Part shown: positions 1-5,773 of the stretch, in pieces
Numbering within the stretch: position 1 is the first letter of the stretch
Layout of the letters: the number at the start of each line of letters is the position of its first letter
Assembly (NCBI GenBank): GCA_013213875.1
Contig: JABSSV010000329.1
Location: 1 to 5,817, forward strand
DNA: 5,817 nt
Source: Lysobacterales bacterium
GTDB taxonomy: Bacteria; Pseudomonadota; Gammaproteobacteria; Xanthomonadales; SZUA-36
Direction of reading: 5' to 3'
Notes under the pieces: model-generated
The model's input: only the letters and a program-made list of their open reading frames with translations
The model's database searches: none
Told to the model about the DNA's origin: nothing
Program-made: the position numbers and the translations under genes

Positions 1-157
1 ACCGGTCGGCCGCCGTCTCGACTTCCTGATGCAGGAATTTAACCGGGAATCGAATACGCTCAGCTCCAAATCCGTGGACCAGCGCACCACACAGGCCTCC
101 GTGGAGCTGAAGGTGCTGATCGAACAGATGCGTGAGCAGGTACAGAATGTCGAGTAG
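1..157 (+). CDS. yicC: YicC family endoribonuclease, C-terminal part (cut by window start)
   Basis: The frame is open from base 2 and ends at TAG 155-157, giving 51 residues. They read like the end of the YicC/YloC family (DUF1732): a VGRRLDFLMQEFNRESNTL stretch, then SSKS, then a final VLIEQMREQVQNVE. The E. coli YicC tail, from memory, is nearly the same. The family is a cytoplasmic, oligomeric endoribonuclease, reported in E. coli to affect small-RNA stability; that role is family knowledge, not visible in this fragment. The N-terminal domain lies upstream of the window, so intactness cannot be judged. The stop lies 11 bases inside gmk, which suggests translational coupling between the two. 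The yicC-gmk pairing is common in Gammaproteobacteria outside the enterics. Confidence 0.93.
   Translation, partial: PVGRRLDFLMQEFNRESNTLSSKSVDQRTTQASVELKVLIEQMREQVQNVE
134..140 (+). promoter_or_regulatory. ribosome binding site of gmk, inside yicC
   Basis: GAGCAGG lies six bases before the ATG at 147. It supports that ATG over the in-frame GTG at 132, which would add only five residues (VSRYR) and overlaps this motif. The site lies within the last yicC codons, so ribosomes ending yicC could reload here. Confidence 0.55.
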
Positions 158-785
158 CCCCGCGCATGCGCCGGGCGCCCTGTTCGTAGTGGCAGCGCCC
201 TCCGGCGCCGGTAAAACCAGCTTGGTCAACGCCCTTGTCGCCAACGATGACCGTCTGCGCCTGTCCGTTTCTTACACCACGCGCCCCCAGCGGCCGGGCG
301 AGATCGATGGCGAGCACTATCATTTCACCACGACGGAGTCTTTCCAGCAGCGCCGGCAGGCGGATGAATTTCTGGAATGCGCCGAAGTGTTTGGCAACTG
401 CTATGGCACACATCGCGCCACCACCGAGGCCATGCTGGCCCGGGGTCTGGACTTGCTGCTTGAGATCGACTGGCAGGGTGCGCGCCAAGTTCGCGATGCC
501 TTCCCCGCCTGTCACAGCATTTTTATTCTGCCGCCTTCCCTGGCGGCTCTGGCCGAGCGACTGGGGAACCGCGGCCAGGACTCAGCGGAGGTCATCGCTG
601 CCCGCATGGCCGAGGCGCAGGCGGAAATCTCCCACTGTGGGGAATTTGATCATGTGGTGGTGAATGACGACTTTGATCGCGCCCTCAACGACCTCACCAG
701 GTTGATTCAAGCTTGCCGCGAGGGTGCACCGCCACCGGACCCAAGCCACCATGCCTTGCTGGCAGAGCTGCTGGGAAGCAGGTAG
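147..785 (+). CDS. gmk: Guanylate kinase
   Basis: Cytoplasmic enzyme that phosphorylates GMP (and dGMP) with ATP to GDP, an essential step of guanine nucleotide synthesis. The protein has 212 residues from ATG 147, close to E. coli Gmk (207). The P-loop is APSGAGKT at residues 17-24. The guanylate kinase signature spans about 44-60 (TTRPQRPGEIDGEHYHF), containing the R46, R49 and Y58 positions typical of the GMP-binding region. EVFGNCYGTHR (80-90) and LLLEIDWQGARQVR (103-116) follow. The lid carries an RGQDS segment, and VVVNDDFDRAL comes before a short variable tail. All core motifs are present and no frameshift is seen. A GTG at 132 is a possible longer start but is less likely because ATG 147 has the better-placed ribosome binding site. 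Direct inhibition of Gmk by ppGpp is known mainly outside Proteobacteria, so it should not be assumed here. Confidence 0.97.
   Translation: MSSSPAHAPGALFVVAAPSGAGKTSLVNALVANDDRLRLSVSYTTRPQRPGEIDGEHYHFTTTESFQQRRQADEFLECAEVFGNCYGTHRATTEAMLARGLDLLLEIDWQGARQVRDAFPACHSIFILPPSLAALAERLGNRGQDSAEVIAARMAEAQAEISHCGEFDHVVVNDDFDRALNDLTRLIQACREGAPPPDPSHHALLAELLGSR
159..175 (+). other. GC-rich hairpin at the yicC/gmk junction
   Basis: CCCG 159-162 pairs with CGGG 172-175. Inside it CG 163-164 pairs with CG 169-170, leaving C171 bulged and a CATG loop. The segment includes a perfect 10-base palindrome (GCGCATGCGC, 162-171) and is followed at once by an 8-base palindrome (GGGCGCCC, 173-180). The hairpin falls at about gmk codons 5-10, just after the yicC stop. 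No T tract follows, so it is not an intrinsic terminator. It could affect early gmk translation, or it may only reflect GC-rich coding (SPAHAPGAL). Confidence 0.35.
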
Positions 786-828
786 AATTAAAGGCTTGCC
801 CTATAACCATTAGTTTTGGAACAGATCC
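786..828 (+). other. gmk-rpoZ intergenic gap
   Basis: These 43 bases are more AT-rich than the flanking genes. TATAAC at 802-807 resembles a -10 box, but no -35 element is seen at the right distance and there is no extended -10 TG. The gap ends with GGA (818-820), a modest Shine-Dalgarno eight bases before the rpoZ ATG. No terminator-like stem with a T tract is present, so transcription probably continues from gmk into rpoZ. A separate rpoZ promoter remains possible but unproven. Confidence 0.4.
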
Positions 829-1092
829 ATGGCACGAATTACCGTAGAAGATTGTCTCGACAACGTAGCCAACCGCTTTGAGTTGGTTCTGACCGCAACG
901 CGACGCGCCCGCCAACTGGGCCACGGCGCGGAGCCCATGCTCGAGGAAGAAAACGACAAGCCCACCGTGATTGCCCTGCGCGAAATCGCCGATGGGCTGA
1001 TTGACGCTGAGAAAGTCGACGTGATCCAGGCAGAAATCGAAGCCGCGGAAGTCTTCGACGCGGTCGATCTGGAGGAAGATCCGACCGCCTGA
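829..1092 (+). CDS. rpoZ: RNA polymerase omega subunit
   Basis: Small RNA polymerase subunit that clamps the beta' C-terminal region and helps core assembly. The protein has 87 residues (E. coli omega has 91). It begins MARITVEDCLDNV. The conserved core follows: NRFELVLTATRRARQL at about 15-30 and EENDKPTVIALREI at about 40-53. The tail from about 58 is acidic and variable, as usual. In E. coli the first residues (MAR motif) form part of ppGpp site 1 at the beta'-omega interface, and they are kept here. The start is clear: ATG 829 lies eight bases after GGA at 818-820, and the family's MAR start aligns with it. spoT begins 11 bases after the stop, so the two are very likely co-transcribed and perhaps translationally coupled. 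Confidence 0.98.
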   Translation: MARITVEDCLDNVANRFELVLTATRRARQLGHGAEPMLEEENDKPTVIALREIADGLIDAEKVDVIQAEIEAAEVFDAVDLEEDPTA

Positions 1093-1094
1093 CC

Positions 1095-1098
1095 GGAT
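1095..1098 (+). promoter_or_regulatory. weak ribosome binding site of spoT
   Basis: GGAT lies in the 11-base rpoZ-spoT gap, five to six bases before ATG 1104. It is a weak Shine-Dalgarno. A much stronger GGAGGAAG sits at 1071-1078 inside the end of rpoZ, but it is about 25 bases before the ATG, too far for direct use. The weak site fits low SpoT output or coupling to rpoZ translation. Confidence 0.4.
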
Positions 1099-1103
1099 CA
1101 CTC

Positions 1104-3239
1104 ATGCTGGCGACCTCGAGCTTTCCGGAACCGGTCCTTGAACTCAGGGACCTCCTGAACACCTACCTCGAGCCGGATCGGGTCGCCGTTGTCCTTCGCG
1201 CCTTTGAAGTTGGCGCGATCGCCCATGAGGGCCAGGTTCGCAAAACCGGCGAGCCCTATATCCTGCACCCCGTCGCGGTGGCCAGCATTCTGGCCAAGTT
1301 GCGCATGGACCATCACAGCGTGGCCGCCGCTGTGCTGCACGACACCATCGAAGACACGGAACTGTCCAAGGAGGACATCACCGCCCAGTTTGGCGAAGAG
1401 ATTGCCGATCTGGTTGACGGTGTTACCAAGCTGGACAAGATGAAGTTCCGCACGCGCAAGGAAGCTGACGCGGAGAGCTTCCGCAAAATGCTGCTGGCCA
1501 TGTCGCGCGACCTGCGGGTGATCTTCATCAAGCTCGCTGACCGACTGCACAATATGCGCACCCTGGGCATCATGGCGCCGGATTCACGCCGCCGCATCGC
1601 GCGGGAAACGCTGGATGTCTACGCGCCGATTGCCGACCGCCTTGGCATGAACGTCCTCAAATCCGAACTGGAAGATCTTGGCTTCGCCAACCTGCACCCC
1701 TGGCGCCATCGCACCATTGCGGAACATGTGCAGGAAGTGACCGGCAATCGAGAAGAGGTGATCGATTCCATCCGCAAGGCCCTGAAACGCAAAATGACCG
1801 AGACCGGTGTGCCCTGCCGGATCCTTGGCCGGGAAAAGACGCCCTACAGCATCTATCGCAAAATGCGCGTCCGTGATCTGTCTTTTTCCGAGGTCATGGA
1901 CGTCTATGCATTCCGCATCATCACCCACTCGGAGCCCCACTGCTACATGGCTTTGGGCGCCGCCCATGCGCTCTATCAACCCCGTCCCGGGCGCTTTAAG
2001 GATTACATCGCGCTGCCCAAGGCCAACGGCTACCAGAGTCTGCACACGGTGCTTTCCAGCCCCTATGGTCTGCCGGTGGAAATCCAGATCCGAACGGAAG
2101 AAATGGACGTGATGGCAGAGAAGGGTGCGGCCGCACACTGGCAGTACAAGAGCGGGGAAACCACCGCCGGAACGGCCCAGCTGCGAGCCCGTGAGTGGCT
2201 CATGCAACTGGTCGATGTGCAGCGCCACACGGGGGATTCGCTGGAGTTTCTTGACGGCGCCAAGTCGGACCTTTTTCCTGATGAAATCTTTGTCTTTACC
2301 CCCAAAGGCAAGATCATCGACCTGCGGCGCAACGCCAGCGCGCTGGATTTTGCCTACGCGATTCATACGGACGTGGGTAATCACACGCGCAGCGTGCTGG
2401 TGGACAAGGTTGAGGTGCCGCTGTCTACCCGCCTGAACCATGGGCAAACGGTGGAAGTAATTACCGACGCCGATACACATCCCTCGCCGGCCTGGCTGGA
2501 TTTTGTGGCGACGGCGAAAGCCCGGACTGCCATCCGCGCCTACATCAAGTCCCTGGAAGCGGAAGATACGGTGCGGCTGGGCATGCACATGCTGGAAACA
2601 GAATTGAACCGGCGCGGCGCATCCGTGGAGGCCATCGCGCCAAATCACATGAACGCTTTCCTTGAAGACAACCAGCTGGAGCAGCCGGAAGATCTGTTCC
2701 ACGACCTGGCCTTGGGCAACCTGCTGGTGAGTGTGGTCGCCAACCGGCTGGCACCCGAAAACGACGCACATGGCGCGGATAAGGACGGCGTGGCAGAGGC
2801 GCTGACCATTGCCGGCTCGGAAGGCAGCGTGGTGGACTTTGGCCAATGCTGCTTCCCAGTGCCCGGTGATCCTATCATGGGCTACGTCTCCGCAGGTAAG
2901 GGCGTGGTGGTGCATCGCGCCAGCTGCCGCAATATGCGTGATCTGCGTAAGCATCCGGACCGTTGCCTGGCCGTGGAATGGGCCTCCATTACCCACAGTA
3001 TGTTCACGGTCGGGGTGCGCGTTATCAGCAAGAATGTACCGGGCAGCCTGGCCAGCATCTCCGCCAGCATCAACGAGGCGGGCAGCAACATCGAGAAGGT
3101 CGAGCAGCCTGAGTCCAATCCGGAAACCGCCACACTGCAGTTCCAGATTACCGTCCGCGATCGCGACCACATGGCGCGTGTCATGCGGCGTCTGCGGCGT
3201 AACAAGGTGGTGCTGAAAGTCAGTCGCCTTGTAAGCTAG
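1104..3239 (+). CDS. spoT: Bifunctional (p)ppGpp synthetase/hydrolase SpoT
   Basis: Long RelA/SpoT-family enzyme of 711 residues (E. coli SpoT about 702). It hydrolyses (p)ppGpp to GDP/GTP plus pyrophosphate and can make it from ATP and GDP/GTP. The hydrolase HD domain (about 30-190) has H55, HD at 79-80 (LHDTIEDT) and D146 in KLADRLHNMRTL, all expected metal ligands. The synthetase domain (about 235-350) has GREKTPYSIYRKM, D266, RFKD at 297-300, NGYQSLHT with Y310, and E326 in VEIQIRT. The RXKD form is typical of bifunctional enzymes; RelA has EXDD. The TGS domain (about 394-454) includes H421 in AYAIHTDVG. A helical region is followed by the zinc-finger-like segment with C582, C583, H604 and C608, then an ACT domain (about 634-711). 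TGS binding of acyl carrier protein is known for E. coli SpoT. Both active sites look intact. ATG 1104 is the only plausible start before residue 68. RelA is ruled out by the intact HD site. Confidence 0.97.
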   Translation: MLATSSFPEPVLELRDLLNTYLEPDRVAVVLRAFEVGAIAHEGQVRKTGEPYILHPVAVASILAKLRMDHHSVAAAVLHDTIEDTELSKEDITAQFGEEIADLVDGVTKLDKMKFRTRKEADAESFRKMLLAMSRDLRVIFIKLADRLHNMRTLGIMAPDSRRRIARETLDVYAPIADRLGMNVLKSELEDLGFANLHPWRHRTIAEHVQEVTGNREEVIDSIRKALKRKMTETGVPCRILGREKTPYSIYRKMRVRDLSFSEVMDVYAFRIITHSEPHCYMALGAAHALYQPRPGRFKDYIALPKANGYQSLHTVLSSPYGLPVEIQIRTEEMDVMAEKGAAAHWQYKSGETTAGTAQLRAREWLMQLVDVQRHTGDSLEFLDGAKSDLFPDEIFVFTPKGKIIDLRRNASALDFAYAIHTDVGNHTRSVLVDKVEVPLSTRLNHGQTVEVITDADTHPSPAWLDFVATAKARTAIRAYIKSLEAEDTVRLGMHMLETELNRRGASVEAIAPNHMNAFLEDNQLEQPEDLFHDLALGNLLVSVVANRLAPENDAHGADKDGVAEALTIAGSEGSVVDFGQCCFPVPGDPIMGYVSAGKGVVVHRASCRNMRDLRKHPDRCLAVEWASITHSMFTVGVRVISKNVPGSLASISASINEAGSNIEKVEQPESNPETATLQFQITVRDRDHMARVMRRLRRNKVVLKVSRLVS

Positions 3240-3294
3240 GCCCGTCGGTTCCGGCAGCGTGCTGGCACCCCCTTTAATTAAGGCGAAAGCGACT
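3240..3294 (+). other. spoT-ridA intergenic gap
   Basis: These 55 bases form the widest gap in the window. An AT-rich patch, CCTTTAATTAAGG (3271-3283), contains the 8-base palindrome TTAATTAA (3274-3281) and stands out from GC-rich surroundings. A short CAGC/GCTG inverted repeat (3255-3264) has only a two-base loop and no T tract, so it is not a terminator. TTTAAT at 3273-3278 resembles a -10 box, but transcription from it would start downstream of the ridA Shine-Dalgarno. Read-through from spoT is the simplest reading. Confidence 0.4.
3280..3286 (+). promoter_or_regulatory. ribosome binding site of ridA
   Basis: AAGGCGA precedes the ATG at 3295 by eight bases (11 from the AAGG core). It supports ATG 3295 over the in-frame GTG at 3259, which would add 12 residues (VLAPPLIKAKAT) not typical of the family and has no visible Shine-Dalgarno. 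Confidence 0.5.
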
Positions 3295-3684
3295 ATGAAA
3301 AACACCATCCATAGCGACCAGGCACCGGCCGCCATCGGCACCTATTCCCAGGCCGTTCGGCATGGCAATCTGGTTTTTTTATCCGGACAGATACCCCTGG
3401 TACCAACCACCATGACCGTGGTGGAAGGGGGTATTGAGGCGCAGATTCACCAGGTGTTCAAGAACCTTCGGGCCGTGTGCGAGGCCGCAGGCGGCAATCT
3501 GGATGACCTGCTGAAGGTAAACGTGTTTCTTACCGATATGGGTGATTTTCCGCAGGTCAACGAGGTCATGGGCAGCTACTTTACCGAACCCTATCCGGCC
3601 CGCGCTGCGGTCGCTGTTGCCGCCCTGCCCCGCGACGTTGCGGTGGAGATCGAAGCGGTGATGGCGGCACCGGGTGGCAGCTGA
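3295..3684 (+). CDS. ridA: 2-iminobutanoate/2-iminopropanoate deaminase RidA (YjgF/YER057c/UK114 family)
   Basis: Small cytoplasmic trimeric enzyme that hydrolyses enamine/imine intermediates released by PLP enzymes such as threonine and serine dehydratases. It thereby prevents damage by 2-aminoacrylate. The protein has 129 residues (E. coli RidA 128). Family marks run in order: APAAIGTYSQAV (10-21), LSGQIPLVP (29-37), NLRAVCEAAGGNLDDLLKVNVFLTD split around 57-81, YPARAAVAVAALP (100-112) and VEIEAV (117-122). R103 matches the catalytic arginine (R105 in E. coli) and E118 the conserved glutamate. The position of E. coli C107 is alanine here (A105); that cysteine is not universal, so activity is still expected. 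The gene occupies the spoT-recG slot that trmH fills in E. coli and overlaps recG by 11 bases. A T7 run lies at codons 27-29. Confidence 0.95.
   Translation: MKNTIHSDQAPAAIGTYSQAVRHGNLVFLSGQIPLVPTTMTVVEGGIEAQIHQVFKNLRAVCEAAGGNLDDLLKVNVFLTDMGDFPQVNEVMGSYFTEPYPARAAVAVAALPRDVAVEIEAVMAAPGGS
3374..3380 (+). repeat. T7 homopolymer in ridA, in slippery-site register
   Basis: Seven T bases are followed by A. In the ridA frame they read GTT TTT TTA (V27 F28 L29), so T TTT TTA fits the X XXY YYZ form of a -1 slippery heptamer. A -1 shift would add 18 codons and stop at the TGA just after GGGTAT near 3432. No obvious downstream stem was identified by eye. It probably reflects ordinary codons for a conserved hydrophobic strand. 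Confidence 0.5.
3663..3667 (+). promoter_or_regulatory. possible ribosome binding site of recG, inside ridA
   Basis: GGCGG lies six bases before the GTG at 3674. It is weak. The recG frame is closed upstream by TGA at 3659-3661, and no other ATG or GTG occurs before residue 48, so GTG 3674 is the only reasonable start. Its position inside ridA points to reinitiation by ribosomes ending ridA at 3684. Confidence 0.4.
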
Positions 3685-5746
3685 CGAACTGCAACAGCTT
3701 AACGGCGTCGGGCCCAGCCTGGCCGGGCGCCTGAACGGCCTCGGCATTCATACGGTCTCAGACCTGCTGTTTCATCTGCCGCTGCGCTATGAAGATCGCA
3801 CCCGACTGAGCGCCATGGGCAGTCTCAGCGCTGGCGAGACCGCGCAGATTGAGGGTGAGGTAGAACATGCGGCGGTAATACCCGGGCGGCGGCCCAGCCT
3901 GCTGGTCATGCTCAGCGACGGCACCGGTCGTCTGAGCCTGCGTTTTTTTCACTTTCGGGCGCATCAACGTCAACAGCTGGCGCGGGGCGCGCGGCTGCGC
4001 TGTTTCGGTGAGGTCCGGGCCGGCTTCCGTGGGCTGGAAATGGTGCATCCCAGCTATCTGCGGCTGGGGCCAGACGAGCAAAAACCGTTGGCGGACCGGC
4101 TCAGCCCCATCTATCCCACCACCGAGGGACTCGGCCAGGGCACCTGGATCAAACTCACCGACCAGGCCCTCAACCGACTGCGCAAGGAGCAGCTCACGCT
4201 GCGCGAGCTGCTGCCCGAATCCATGCTGCAGGACCTGCGTCTACCGGGCCTTACGGCCGCTCTGCACACCATTCACCGTCCGCCGCCGGATGCCGATGTG
4301 CACGCACTGGTCCAGCGCACCCATCCGGCCCAGCATCGGCTGGCCATGGAAGAACTGCTGGCCCACAACCTCAGCATGCGCTTGCTGCATCAGCGCCAGC
4401 GCCAGAGGCAGGCGCGCGCCCTAGAGCAGGTCAGCACCATCGAGGCACAGTTTTTACAGGGCTTGCCCTTTGCGCTAACCGGTGCCCAGCAGCGGGTGGT
4501 TGCAGAACTCCACAGGGACATGACCCGCACCCACCCGATGTTGAGACTGGTCCATGGCGATGTGGGCTCGGGCAAAACCGTTGTTGCCGCACTGGCCGCC
4601 CTGCGGGCCGTTGGAAATGGTCAGCAGGTCGCTATCGTGGCGCCAACGGAAATTCTGGCAGAGCAGCATTTACGCGTTTTCAGTGACTGGTTTGCGCCGC
4701 TCGATCTAAAACCCATCTGGCTATCGGGCAAAGTGACAGGCAAAGCGCGTACGGAGGCATTAGCAGCGATCGCTGGTGGCGCGGGGGTGGTCATTGGTAC
4801 CCACGCGCTCATGCAGGACAGCGTGGCCTTCAAGAACCTCTCCCTGGTGATTGTTGATGAACAGCATCGCTTCGGCGTAGATCAGCGCATGGCTCTGCTG
4901 CGCAAAGGTCAGGACGGCAACACGCGACCGCACCAGCTCATCATGACGGCCACACCCATTCCCCGCACGCTGGCCATGACTGCCTATGCGGGACTGGAAG
5001 TTTCGGTTATCGACGAACTTCCGGCCGGCCGCAAACCGGTCAAGACAGCGGCCATTGCCAGCGAACGGCGCGAAACCGTGAGCGAGCGCGTAGCCGCGGC
5101 TTGCCAGCAGGGGCGGCAGGCCTACTGGGTCTGCACCCTGATTGAAGAATCCGACTCGGTGCAGGCCAAGGCGGCGGAAGAAGTGGCCAGCGACCTGTCC
5201 CGGCGTCTGAGCCAACTGCGGGTTGGCCTGGTGCACGGCCGTTTGAAAGCACCGGAAAAGCAGGCCGTCATGGATGCATTCAAGGCCGGGGTTATCGATC
5301 TGCTGGTGGCCACCACCGTGATCGAGGTCGGGGTCGATGTCCCCAATGCCTCGCTAATGATTATTGAGAATGCCGAACGGCTGGGGCTTTCCCAACTGCA
5401 TCAGCTGCGCGGCCGCGTGGGTCGCGGTGCCGCGGAGTCATCCTGCGTGCTTTTATTCACGTCACCCATCGGCAAGATAGCCAGACAGCGACTGGACATC
5501 ATGCGCCATAGCAACGATGGTTTCGAGATTGCTGAGAAGGATCTTGAACTGCGCGGTCCGGGCGAGGTGCTGGGCACCCGGCAAACCGGCATGCTGCAGT
5601 TCCGGGTCGCAGACCTGGTACGCGACGCGCACCTGCTCCAACGCATTCCGCCGGTAGCTGAGGACCTGCTGGCGCATCATCCGGCGCAGGTTCAGGCGCT
5701 GATCCGCCGCTGGGTTGGGGATGCGGCACAGTTTGCTGGCGTGTAG
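3674..5746 (+). CDS. recG: ATP-dependent DNA helicase RecG
   Basis: Monomeric double-stranded DNA translocase that reverses stalled replication forks and processes branched DNA and R-loops. The protein has 690 residues (E. coli RecG 693). The N-terminus has a helix-hairpin-helix-like LNGVGPSLAGRL (9-20) and LPLRYEDRT (35-43). The OB-fold wedge domain spans about 55-155. Superfamily 2 helicase motifs follow in order: I, GDVGSGKT (295-302); Ia, VAPTEILAEQH; II, DEQH (395-398); III, MTATPIPRT (424-432); V, VATTVIEVGVDVP (545-557); VI, QLRGRVGRG (577-585). The TRG motif that couples ATPase to translocation includes GTRQTG with R636. The DEQH box and the wedge domain separate it from Mfd and PriA. 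It begins with GTG, overlaps ridA by 11 bases and appears complete. A T7 run (3943-3949) and a short QRQRQRQ repeat (residues 240-246) are the only oddities. Confidence 0.98.
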   Translation: MAADELQQLNGVGPSLAGRLNGLGIHTVSDLLFHLPLRYEDRTRLSAMGSLSAGETAQIEGEVEHAAVIPGRRPSLLVMLSDGTGRLSLRFFHFRAHQRQQLARGARLRCFGEVRAGFRGLEMVHPSYLRLGPDEQKPLADRLSPIYPTTEGLGQGTWIKLTDQALNRLRKEQLTLRELLPESMLQDLRLPGLTAALHTIHRPPPDADVHALVQRTHPAQHRLAMEELLAHNLSMRLLHQRQRQRQARALEQVSTIEAQFLQGLPFALTGAQQRVVAELHRDMTRTHPMLRLVHGDVGSGKTVVAALAALRAVGNGQQVAIVAPTEILAEQHLRVFSDWFAPLDLKPIWLSGKVTGKARTEALAAIAGGAGVVIGTHALMQDSVAFKNLSLVIVDEQHRFGVDQRMALLRKGQDGNTRPHQLIMTATPIPRTLAMTAYAGLEVSVIDELPAGRKPVKTAAIASERRETVSERVAAACQQGRQAYWVCTLIEESDSVQAKAAEEVASDLSRRLSQLRVGLVHGRLKAPEKQAVMDAFKAGVIDLLVATTVIEVGVDVPNASLMIIENAERLGLSQLHQLRGRVGRGAAESSCVLLFTSPIGKIARQRLDIMRHSNDGFEIAEKDLELRGPGEVLGTRQTGMLQFRVADLVRDAHLLQRIPPVAEDLLAHHPAQVQALIRRWVGDAAQFAGV
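3943..3949 (+). repeat. T7 homopolymer in the recG wedge domain
   Basis: The run reads CGT TTT TTT CAC (R90 F91 F92 H93), so it is also U UUU UUU in slippery register. E. coli RecG has an MRFFNF segment at this position, so the phenylalanines are expected. Two TTT codons, rather than TTC, are a little unusual in a GC-rich gene. Confidence 0.5.
4391..4411 (+). repeat. short CAG-CGC hexamer repeat in recG
   Basis: CAGCGC occurs twice, followed by the degenerate CAGAGG and a final CAG, encoding QRQRQRQ (residues 240-246). It lies in the basic, variable linker just before the helicase domain. The repeat is short, in frame and a plausible site of small length changes between strains. It needs no special function. 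Confidence 0.6.
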
Positions 5747-5762
5747 GCCACAGCGCTGACTG

Positions 5763-5767
5763 AGGAG
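5763..5767 (+). promoter_or_regulatory. strong ribosome binding site of the last, cut-off gene
   Basis: AGGAG, within TGAGGAGAAA, lies six bases before ATG 5774. It is the strongest, best-spaced Shine-Dalgarno in the window and fixes the start of the next gene. No promoter or terminator is seen in the 27 bases after recG. Confidence 0.75.
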
Positions 5768-5773
5768 AAACAC

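Noticed and set aside
132..146. GTG at 132 as the gmk start
   Set aside because: It adds only five residues and overlaps the likely Shine-Dalgarno of ATG 147.
60..515. 151-codon open frame on the - strand opposite yicC and gmk
   Set aside because: It lies opposite two well-supported genes, has a low-complexity Arg/Ala/Gly-rich translation and no recognisable domain.
802..807. TATAAC as a -10 box for an rpoZ promoter
   Set aside because: The hexamer at the -35 distance (779-784, CAGGTA) does not resemble TTGACA, and no extended -10 is present.
3253..3266. Inverted repeat after spoT as a terminator
   Set aside because: The CAGC/GCTG stem has only a two-base loop, an adjacent mismatch and no following T tract.
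3273..3278. TTTAAT as a -10 box for a ridA promoter
   Set aside because: No -35 match lies upstream, and transcription would begin at about 3285, after the ridA Shine-Dalgarno at 3280-3283.
3259..3294. GTG at 3259 as the ridA start
   Set aside because: The added 12 residues are not part of the RidA fold, and the Shine-Dalgarno favours ATG 3295.
1584..3341. 585-codon open frame on the - strand opposite spoT
   Set aside because: It is codon-aligned with spoT, so its stops would need TTA, CTA or TCA codons in spoT, which are rare in GC-rich genes. It has no family resemblance and crosses the spoT-ridA gap. It is a shadow of spoT.
4760..5236. 158-codon open frame on the - strand opposite the recG helicase domain
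   Set aside because: It is fully antisense to conserved RecG motifs, with no recognisable family. The other overlapping frames on both strands were dismissed for the same reasons.
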